From Maea johnstoni (Eukaryota > Annelida > Polychaeta > Spionida > Magelonidae), in contig OZ012685.1 of NCBI GenBank assembly GCA_963942565.1, positions 57,451,917 to 57,515,916 on the forward strand: a DNA stretch of 64,000 nucleotides. The letters are read 5' to 3'. Below, piece by piece: positions 48,901 to 60,900 of the stretch (position 1 is the stretch's first letter; every line of letters begins with the position of its first letter). A program made the position numbers and the translations under genes. Below the pieces are notes generated by a model. It searched no databases, was not told the origin of the DNA, and worked only from the letters and a program-made list of their open reading frames with translations.

Positions 48901-51900
48901 GACGCCCAGGGCCAGGAGACTACGGTCGAGATAGACATCAACCAGGAGAGGGTGAGTCACAACCCTTCAACCCTTCAATCACCCTTCAATAACATCTGTT
49001 AATTTTATTTGATATCTCTCTTAAAAGCAGGTTTTGGAGACCTAAGTAGCACAGTAACTTTAATACATATACTCCCTACCCAATCTAAGTAGAACTGATG
49101 TTGAATCTTAATCAACTCCATCATGGCTTAGAATATAACTTGCCGCACAAGCTCTACCTAAAATATCATCCAATGAATCCAAAATACTATTGCTTCCACT
49201 TACCTGCAAAACCTCCCTCATGATCAGTTGTACTTAGATTGGGTAGGTATCGTATATTACTAGAACAGATCTCTTTCTCCTTCATCTAGTGATCTTTGCA
49301 TTTCGTATTATAAGATCTTTATTTTACTTAAAGTCTGTTTTGTGAAATTGCATGTTTTGATTCCTATGGCCATATACAATATTGTATGTTACCCATGCTG
49401 GATTGAGCTTACTGTTATCATATTGAAAAGCATGGACATGATACTTGGCAAGCAGGAAAATAAACAATAAAATGATAAAAACACAAAAAAAGTTTTGGAA
49501 ACATTGAAAAAGAAATATCGGTCAGTACCCAAGCAACAATTTTTCTTCGGGTTATTTCTGATTTATGCTTTATTTTCAAGTTTCCAAATTTAATTACGCA
49601 CAATGGTCTGCAATTGCTTCAAAGCTCAAATACAAGCTTGAGTGATAGAATTTTTTACTTGATTAAAGTAGTATATTTGTTATCAATGATATGCTTATAT
49701 GTTCAGGATTTTCATTCATTCAAGAATCACGATCAGCTTTTAATGCATGACTTGGATATTGTATTCATTTTGTACCAGTACATATATATTTCATGTTTTT
49801 CTTTACACACCTGAAATACCGGTGAACCCATGTATGATATTGATATATGCTTTTAGCATAGCCGTGATGCTCGGCGAGCAGGAAAATAAACAAAAAAGGC
49901 CTGTTTCCGTTTTTTAGGCTACCAAAAATTAAAAAAAAAGCTTTTAATGCATTCTGGTAAGAAAGGCCTTCAATTCTGATCAAATGCTCTTTACCAATCA
50001 AATTCCAACCTGACAGCCCTGTCTGGTAGATTTCTAAAAAGAAATTGTTCAAAAATAAAATGAGTTTGCATTGGACTACTGGATTTCAATTGCAGCTAGA
50101 CCCTCTAGGATTGGAGGACTACTTCTTTTTTGTCAAAGCATGTAGATACTTTAATGCTATTTGCCCCACATGATAGGCAAAGAATTTTGAATGAATAACT
50201 TTTTTGGGAAACAGGGATTTGATGACTGATTTCTAATTTTTTTAAAAAGAATTTTTGTTTCTATTAAATTGCCTGTCAATTATAACCATTGTGTATTTTC
50301 CGCAGGTGGAAAATTTCACAATATATAATGTATTAGATGATCTCATGTTCATAGCAGTAGAACTGTAGAGGATTTCCTGTAGTAAAACTGTACTGATTTC
50401 TACTCGTCTCCGCAGTTCACTGCCTCTGGGTTGATGATTATAGCCCGCAACTACCTGGATGTGTATCCCTATGAGAAGTGGAATGCCCGTGTGATACCCA
50501 GGTTTCAGCAGAACGAGACCTTCACACCAACATCCATAGCGGTAGGTAGTCCACACACTCTACTACACATAGTAATATTCATATGTTTTCCCAAGTTTAT
50601 TATGCATTTCAAAAAAAGTTACGTACCATTTTCCAATTCATGTACACTATCAAGACCAATAGAATTCATCACCACCACCACTCAATTGCTAAAAACGCAT
50701 TATTCATACTAAAAATTTCATTTCTTAGATAAAATACATCATTTTTCCAACAGCAAAGCAGACATTGTCAGTTAGTCATTTCTTGAAATTGAGAATGCAA
50801 TCTACTCTATTATTATATGCCTACTGCTCATTCTCTGCTGTGATTGGTCAGATCATGGTCACATGACCACCTTACAAAATTGATATTGGGGTGCATAATT
50901 CTTTAGATTCGTTAAGTATTTTATTTGAATGAGCAGTAGGCATATAATAAAACAAATATGGCACTTTGGTTTCGTGTCAATATCAATTTTTATTGCACTC
51001 TGAAAAATGATATTGCACTCGGCGCAAGCGCCTCGTGCAATATCATTTTTCTGAGTGCAATAAAAATTGATATTGCACTCACCCAAGTGCCATATTTGTA
51101 TAGTATTGCCAGTCTTAAGCTCTCACTTATAAAGAATGTTATATGTTAAATAGATAATGTGATTGTAATTTACGCTTCTCTGTAACTGAAATGCCAACAT
51201 TGAAGCTCTAGGGTAGTCTATTCAGATGGTTCTTATGTAATTGAAGGTGAACTGCATACAGTTCCCCTGTGTATGACCTCTGTTGCCTGTTTGTGTTTCA
51301 GATGTCAGAAGGAGAGACCAGCCCTCCCCCACTGTTAACCGAGGCTGATCTGATCGCTCTCATGGACAAGCATGGCATAGGTATAATAGGAATACAGTCT
51401 CCCAATGCTTGCAAATGTGTTAGAATGACATGTTTTAATGAATAAGACAATGCAAGACACATTTATATGAATTTCATAGATTGCTAGAATATTGTAGAAT
51501 TGATACTGTAATTTGTTTGACATGAGTCTGCTTTTTATGTGGAATCTCTAAAAGTTTGACATTTTTATGAATGTTATAGCTAGATTATCGTCAAATTGAT
51601 ACTCTGCCCTGTTTGGCATGAGCCAGTTGGCTTTTTAGATGGAATCTCGAAAAATTTGACTCAAAGCATAAAGGGGCTATCTTAAAAGGCTGATTACGGT
51701 CAATGGAATTTTGTTTATTTCAGGTACTGATGCCACCCATGCGGAGCACATAGAGACGGTTAAGTCCAGGATGTATGTAGGGGTGCGTGACGACGGAAAA
51801 ATAGTTCCTGGAGAGTTAGGAATGGGTCTCGTAGATGGTAAGTTATCAATATTGCTAAGATCAGTATCCAAGAGAAAACAATGTATATAATTTATCCATT

Positions 51901-54900
51901 AAATAAAGAACTCATGAAGAGATTTTGGCTTTCATGAGCCTCTGTATGACACATACAGGTTATAATTAAAGTTTAACTAGTGCAATAGGTTAAAATATGT
52001 ATTTGCCCACACGCCATGTCAACTGACTGTGTTAAGTACTAGAGAACACATGTTTAAAGCAAAGTATGCAACATATTTATATATAGGTTTTCTTGATGAT
52101 TTCAAAAATCTTAAGGAATGTGCTGTGTTCAGTACCTATCCTTAACATTTATTTTTGGATATCTTGCATGCATATTTATGTCAGCTCTTTTCTTGTCTTT
52201 GCAGGTTATGACTCTATGGGTTTTGAGATGTCTAAACCTCACCTCAGATCTGAGCTGGAAGCAGATTTACAGAGGTGAGCACATCTAATAATGGCAAATT
52301 AGGCAACAATAGTTTTTCTTTCTTCCTGAAAGAAAATGTTTCCATATGATGGTGAAATCAACTTTTCTTAATTTCTAAGTTTCTCTAGGTAGTAAAGGAA
52401 ACACATAATTCTGTGTATGAGGCACATACTGGCATCTGTTGCAAACAGTTAGAGAAAGGGTAAACAATTTGCATCCACACTAATACCATGATCCAGAAAA
52501 TCCTGCGTCCTGAGCACAGACCTCAAATAAATGGATTTCTTTACCCAGCCTGTGCTAGCTGTGCTACTGCTTACGTAATGGTCAGCTCAAGAAAATACTG
52601 TCATAAAACAAAATTATTGGGTTCTTGATGGGTGTTTCACGTGTTTGAGTTGGACGCCGGCATTTCACACCTCTGCATCACACCACATGGCTATGGGTCA
52701 AAAGAATATTTGGTTGGGGTCCCTCGCCAACCCTGGGGAAAGTTGCTTTATAAAAGTATTGCCCTCATTCACTTCCTGTTATTGTTTCAGAATATGTGAT
52801 GGTGTCAAGGATAAAAATGGTAGGTCTACAGTACATGTAAACACTCACACTGTGTAATTTCGATTAGATGAGTAACCTCATAAGCTGCTGAAGTTAAATT
52901 TAGAAACAAATGCTTCAACAGACATGGAGTTGGAAACAGGATATTTACAGATACTGGTCTAAACTTGTTGATGCCATAGTATTTTTTGTCAACAACTGTT
53001 TAATGTTAATGAGATATGGACAGATATCTGAAATTGAATTTCTAAATTAAAGCTCATCCTTACTTGCATGCCTACCAATAGCTAAACTCAATGCTCAAAG
53101 TATGCACATTTGCTTAGAAACATTTAAGTTAAGATAAAAAGGTGATTGTTGTTCAACCAAATTATTTCACCACTATCCTAGCCGCATTGTGTATTGTATT
53201 TTTAAAGCACCTTTGCTTATTTTGTACTCCAACAGTGGTGCTAGAGGAACAGATACAGAAATATAAGCAAGTCTTCATTGCCGCAGTGCAGCAGGTAAGA
53301 ATGAAAACTAAAATTAGAACAATCAGAATAAAGCTAGAACTTATTGAAGAAAAGCATGTGCACTTATAATGCACTTATAATGATACATTTATCTGTAAAT
53401 GTCACTGCCAAATCTTTTTCCTATGAAAGAAAGGCAATCATTATAAAGAAAAACAATCATTTTCAGACAAATATTTGATATTTTCAAATCTTGTTCTTCC
53501 CATTTTAAAGCCTCAAAAGGTGTGATGTTCTAGTTTTCATAATATATTGAAAGAGAAGTCTATAAGAACAAACTGATTCCATCACCTGTGTCTTAGATGG
53601 TTACATACAGTGAAACCTCAGATACATGAACACCTTGCAACTTGAGTAAAGTGGTCACTTTGGAAGTTGTTCACATTCCAGGTTTCTTCTGCTATGTATT
53701 ATGATATATAACCCTCATTCACAAAGAGGAGGTGATCACATCTTGTACAAGTTGACCCATGTGTGATGAAATATATGATAAACCATATAGATATCACATA
53801 TGTGCTTTGGACAGATTTTATTTGTGTTCTAACCAATTGATTTAAAAGAAATAAAAACCTAATTACGCACGTCTTTAATTATAAATTTAAAAGAATATGT
53901 TGTGCTATGATGGTTTTACTGTACTTAACTTGTATTGTTTTTCAGGCTGAGAAGATAGATGCTGCTCTGTCGGAGTATTTTGGCAATGCTCAGGCGTTCA
54001 CAGAGCCGGCTATTCAGCAGCATGCTGTAGTGCGACCATGCCCGCTCTGCAGGCAGGACATGGTACTAAAGACACGCAAAGAGGGCAAGGGGTAAGTAGT
54101 ATCTGTAAGCTTATGATATTCCTGTGTCCTAGCTGCTGGCAGGACAGGGTGCGAAAGACAATTAAAAAGGGAAGGGCTGAGTAGTATCTTGCATGCTTAC
54201 TATCTTCCTGTGTAGTAAGATAAGATAAGATAAGAAGATTTTATTAAGGTCTCACCCATAATTGAATAATGCATACATGACATGATAAAACAATGGACGG
54301 ACAACTTTGACCTACGAGCGACCTATGTTGTCACAGATTTCTGGAGGAGCTTTGATATGTGGAAAGATAGCTTGAAAAGTAAATTCTTATAGTAATGGAT
54401 TAAGAACACTTAAAAATTGATATTGCAATGTGATCACCAATTATTTGATTTTTAGTATGATATTATTCATATATTACAACTCAGTGTCATCTGTTGTCCT
54501 TCCCCCATTTGCAGACACTTCTTGAGTTGTATGGGGTACCCCAACTGCCGTGCTGCCATCTGGTTCCCAGACTTCGTACTAGAAGCTGCTATGGATGAAG
54601 CTGTGTGCGATACAGTGAGTATTCGATTTGTGACATATTTTTGCTATATTTTATTAACCCTTACAGTGCTGAGTCTAATTTCGTCCAAAGCACAAGAAAG
54701 CTAAGATTTTTGAAAATCATCTAAACCCTGTCAAATTGGTATTCATTGGATAGCTCTCGCCGAGTTCTATCAGATGAGTACCCATATGCCAGGGTTTCGG
54801 TCAATATTCAGCAGCATTCTCTTCTATCATTCATACTGGTGCTGTATACCATGTTACTATTGCGGCAGTTTATTTAAAGCATACTTTGCTCACCCCTGAA

Positions 54901-57900
54901 GTCTGTATTTATTACACTGAACACTATTATTTGGACATCCGATCCTTATGCTACTATCGTACAACACACTGACATGATAGCTTGTCATTAAACATATGTA
55001 TGCAAGAATTAAACTGTGCATCAAAGGCAGTTGCTTGCCGAGCGTATTACTTTATATGCACAAAATAACCTTGTTATTCACTATTAGGTTCAGATATGGG
55101 ACTTGCATGTGCCTAAAAAAAGAAATTGTTTGTTTCCTGTAACGGTCAGAACAAAAAATGGGTAGGTGGGTCGGTAAAAAAAGATTTTTTGCATTATTTT
55201 TTTGGTCAAAGATGTGTGTTTTATGCATGTTTTACGTTAATTGGGAGTTGGGAGGGCCGAAAAGACTTTGGGGTAGGGATTTTTTTGAATAAAAACTTGT
55301 TAGGGTAGGGTTACAGGAAACAAACAATTTTTTTTTTAGGCCCAATGGAAATGAGCTCAACATCCAATTGAAAAGCAATGGTTACTCAACTGCTCCCAAA
55401 CTCCTGTCAGAAGTATGAAATTGATACTGAAATCTTTTAGAACTATAAATCTTCTTAGCTGTTAATATTGATGGTATTTTGATATGTATTACAATGCAAA
55501 GATAGAGATATTTTCTTAGTCTTGAGGGAGATGTTTTTATTCTTTTCAGTGTCAACCAAGTCCTGTTCATTTAATAAAGTTTAAGTTTAAAAGAGGTTCT
55601 GTGCCCCCTACGATTCCAACAGAGTAAGTATATAACTGAGTTTGGTGTTAAGAGTAATTTTACCAGATGATGCGTAGGTAATTTTATAATTTTCTTTCTG
55701 CATCTGATAATTAGTTAAATTGTAATTAATGAAATTGTATATAACAGACACTATGAGGATAAAGACTTATTATATCTATATATCAATCAGGAGTGGTCCT
55801 TGAATTCAAGAAGTTTAATCCATTAGCTCTTACTCTTTTTGATATGTTATGGTGCTATCACAAGAGATTAGCTTAGTTATATGATAATTAACAATTTCAA
55901 AATACTACATAACGTCTTTACATATACTCATTGTAGCAGGGAAGGTTACAATTTAAGTTACCTACACAGGTAAAAATTAATGGGCCCGTACGGGCCCGTT
56001 ATTTTGACGGGCTTGTAACGGGCCCGTTACGGGCCAGTAACGGGCCCGTCAAAATAATGGGCCCGAACGGGTTTTCAAGCCGTAACGGGCTCAGAACCCG
56101 TTACGGGCCCGTTATAACGGGTCAGTAACGAGCCCGCTATAACGGGCCAGTCAAGATAATGGGCCCGAACGGGTTTTCAAGCCGTAACGGGCCCGTTATA
56201 ACAGGTTTACAGAGACATCTATTGGCCATATTTTACAACATATTTTACAATATTTTACAATATTTTTTTCATAAAAAGCAAAATATTTTCAAAAAAAATA
56301 AATTTTTTCTTCTTAAATAAATCTTTGAAAATGTAATAAAAAATATGTTTTATGTATTCAATATCTCCAAAATGATCAATTGAGCAGAATCTTCATATTG
56401 TAAGCATTATTCATTTTGCACTGACACTTACAAAGCATGGGATTGTGATGCGTGCAAATGGTATCTATATAAGAGGTCAGAGATCAGTACTTAGTATATG
56501 AAAAGCAATAAACTCTTGTTAAAGCATGATTCAATAACCTATAGTAAGGCATTATGAGGTAGGATTTAATGGGAATGTATCGACAGGTCACATGGTATAA
56601 ATCCTGCGGAAGACATTGGTATCATTTGTTTTGTTGAAATGTAGATATATTGATGGATCGAAAATGGGCCCGTTTGGGCTCGTTACGGGGCCGTACGGGC
56701 CCGTCAACTTTTACCTGTGTACACAATTAGAGTAAAAGTCATAACTGATGAGTAAATTCTCATCATTTCTAGGAATCAATTAACCCTTCCAATGCTAAGG
56801 CTACTTTCATCCAAAGCACACTGATGCAAAGATTTTTGAAAAACATCTAAACCCTGTCTTGTTGGTATTCATCGGATAGCTCTCACTGAGTACTTTCAGA
56901 TGAGTACCCATATGCCAGGGTTTCAGTAATTTTTCAGGTTTTTTGCCTCATTCTGTATTGGCCAAATTAGCCACCAGCAGCATAAGGGTTAAATTATATC
57001 AGATTTATAAGTAGTTAGTGATAAACAGTAAATAATACAAGAACATGATATTGCTTGGTATTCCCTTAGTTATTGACAAGCAGTTTGTGTTTGTATTAGA
57101 GTGGTAAACAATAGATAAGAGAAGAACAAGATATTGCTTGGTGTTCCCTTTAACAGTTGCATGTTGTTTGTAGGTATGTTGGGTGTATAGGCGGCTGTGA
57201 TGAGATGCTTACTGAAGTTCTGGATCTTAGGCCATTTAGACCTACACAACCAGGTAACAAAACTTATCTCCCAATTCATACATACCCCTTTCCCTTGTGT
57301 GAAGTAGTTACTGTGATAAGATCATTGTATATTGTGGAAAAATGTACTTATTTCTAAAATGTATTGGAATGTTCAAATGATAATTAGTTCAAGTGCATGC
57401 ATGTATTATTATTATTATAATTATTATTATTATTATTATTATAATTATTATTATTATTATTATTATTAGATATGTGGGAAGTCATATGCAAGAGTCAATG
57501 AAAATCATCAATTGTATGAGTTATGACCCAATAAATTCAGTAAATTTAATCGCTACTGAAATATGTGGAATATGTAAAATGAGACATGGTTTATTATTGT
57601 TATTGATGCGTTTCTTATCTGAGGTAAATTTCATAATTGTATCCTCTATATACTTTTTATAACATGAGAGTCTTTGCTTTTTCAACAATTCATGCATGTT
57701 ATATTTAACTGAAGAAGTTGACTATACTCATCACCTAGCTGTTGCTATATTTTTTCTTTCACGTGTATGATTCAAGGCTTATTTTTATGACTCACTACTG
57801 TGTATTACAGCAGCTGGTAGGAATAACAGTGTGAACAGAGGCGGCCAGACCAGCACCCAGAGATCAGCCAACGACAGCGGCTACGGCAGCAGCCTCAACA

Positions 57901-60900
57901 GCAACCGCTCAACACAGTCCCAGAACGCCACCCCACACACCCCAATCAACCGCAACAATAACCAGAACAATAGAGGAGGAGGAGGAGGGGGTAGTAACAC
58001 ACCGGGGTACCTAGGGCGTGGGAGAGGACGAGGGGGTTCGGCAGGACGGGGTGGGGGTCCTGGGAGAGGGGGTGGAGGGGAGAGAAGCGTGGCTACGGCG
58101 GCAGTGTTCAGGAGTCCGCAGGCTCAGAGCAGTGGACCGCAGACAGGGGAGGGAGACAGCAATGCTATCGTGTGCAACTGTGGACAGGACGCCCTCCTGC
58201 TGACTGTGAGAAAGGAAGGTCCTAATACAGGTAACACACCGTGTCTAAATAGTTGTATTGAAACTAGGGATAGGTACTGGTACTTGATAGTTGATACAAT
58301 ACCAAATATCGATAGCAAAAGGGAAATAAGTGTAGTATCGAAAATATAAGTATTGTGTCGTATCATTTAAATTTGAATTATCAATAAAATGGACTTAATT
58401 CTTACCCATACCCTTCTGAAAAAAGGAAGTCCGCTATCTATTAGCGAAATTGCTAAATTTAACAAAAATAGGTGTCTTGGAGGCAGGCAGTATGATTAAA
58501 GATACTGTCAGGGTATTGTATCATTAAGGAAATATCGATATTGTATTGTAACACTAAAGGTGCCAATCCCTAATTGAAACTATCAATATAACATTCATAA
58601 GACATATGTTATATCAATACTGAATACACTTAATCGCACTACACATTTAATTGATAACGAAATATAAAGTGAAGCACTTCCAAAAGACTAGCACTTGCAT
58701 ATGTTAGATCAATACTTTAGCTCCTGCATTTATACTGAAATACAAATTCTCGCACTGTTAGATTGATACAGAAATGCATTCCATAGCACTTTCAAAAGAA
58801 TGGTTCTTAACCCATTAATGCTTAAGAGATTTGCTTGAAATTTTTGTCTGGATCTATGATACTTTTGATAATAACTTATGAATTCTGAAAGATTTTACAA
58901 AATATTTGAAGGAAAGTTGTAAGTATTATTCTGAATAACATTCCTCCTTCAAATATTTTTCTGACTTGGCTTTTGCCTGCAAGATTTTATCAAAATCGTC
59001 AGGCTGTTTTGGCCATTGTGAGCATTAATGGGTTAAATACTTTAACTTGATACTGAAATACACGTAATAGCCTCTGCATTTGTCTCTATGATATATATAC
59101 TAATATTGATATGATATGCTAAATATATTGCACTTACAAATGCCAGCACTTGATTACTATGTATTGATACTGATGTACATGTCATAGCCCTAACATATGT
59201 TAATATGATACTGAGATGCACTTAATAACATTTACATGTATTATATTGATTTCAAAATACAATGCAATAACTTTCATATCTCTTGCTAGTCATATCAATT
59301 CTCTATATTCAAATGAAATTAAACCTTTGGTGGTTGATAGATTTGATTAAGTGCTATTTGTCTTCTTGAATACATGTGTTGTGATGTATTGATTGCGAAA
59401 TATAAAAACCCATTTTGATCCTTAGGGATTGGTACTGGTACTTGATACAATATCAAATATCAATATTGAAAAGAAAAAATATTGCATTGTTAAAGTTCTG
59501 TTATACTAATATTGCTTAAAGATGCAAAATTGACTTGACTGCTACATGGCCATCTCTAACAAAGGCAGTTTGCTATTTATTAGAGAACGATTTGAAGTTG
59601 ACAGTACAAAATCTAACAAAAGTCTCTAGGAGGCAGAAAGTATTGTTAAAAATATTGTTAAGATATATCATTAAGATATATGGTTAAGATATATCATAAA
59701 GATATATCGTTAAGATATATCATTGAGGATATATCAATGTTGTATCATATTGCACAAAATCTTGAATGGTTCTAATGCCTACTGATTCCCTCACAAAAAC
59801 TTATATTATGGAAAGATACAGGATAGGACCAACTGTTGTTTTGTCTCTCCTTCCAGGTCGTCAGTTTTACAAATGTCACCAGCCTCAGGGTTCTGGCTGT
59901 ACCTTCTTCCTGTGGGCCGACCAGCCTCCACCAGAGCCATCTACTGGACAAGGAGGAAACAACTCCACAAATAATAGGTACACACTTTAACTACCTCCAG
60001 GTGCTCCTACAATGATATACTGTATAACTGGTAATTTTAACAGACATTTAATTTTCGCTATTGTCGTGCTCCCCATGATAGCGCCAAAATTTCATCCTTC
60101 AAATACATATTTACATGGTAATAAATATATAGTTTAAGTGCTTGAAAGCGCAAATTTAAAATAGCGCAAATACCTTCAAGCAGGGCTGTAAAGCAAAGTT
60201 TTTAGCACTCCAAATTAATGCTGTATACAGTGATGAATCTTTGAATGGGATTGAATTTATTGTCATTTTTTCTGCCATTCAGAAAGTCATGAGTTAATCA
60301 TGACAAGATTTTGTGGTTTAACCCATTCATGCCTGGAGATCTATTTACGTTGTCTGAACCTGTCAAACTTCTGAATATAACTTTGCAATAAGCTTATATT
60401 TGCAAAATATTTAAGAGAGATTTTTAGATTAAGTTCAGAAAAACAATACTCCCTCAGATATTTTCTAAATATTGCTTTTGTTAGAAAGATATCACTAAAA
60501 TTGTTTTGGCTGCTATGGGCATGAATGGGTCACGGATTAGGGAAGTAGAAAACCCAGAGAAAAGTCCAAGTGAGTTCTGGCAACTTTAATTTATACGCTA
60601 AACATGGCCATGCTACTTGACAAGAAGGAAAATAAAACAATATTTTTTAGAAAAAAAAGTTCTGACAATTTTCTCACATGACTCAAGTGGTATATGATCC
60701 CTGTAAGTCATTGGCTAAATACAATGAGCAGTTGCTGCTCAGTGCATGGGGCAACTCATATTAACTAACTTTCATATATTTTTTTTTAAAATAAAATGAA
60801 AAAAAAAGAAAAAAAAATGATTTAAAAATAAAAAACTTTCATATTTTTAAATCACTTTAATTTTTATATATTTTTAATTTTTTCATTTTATTTTTTAAAA

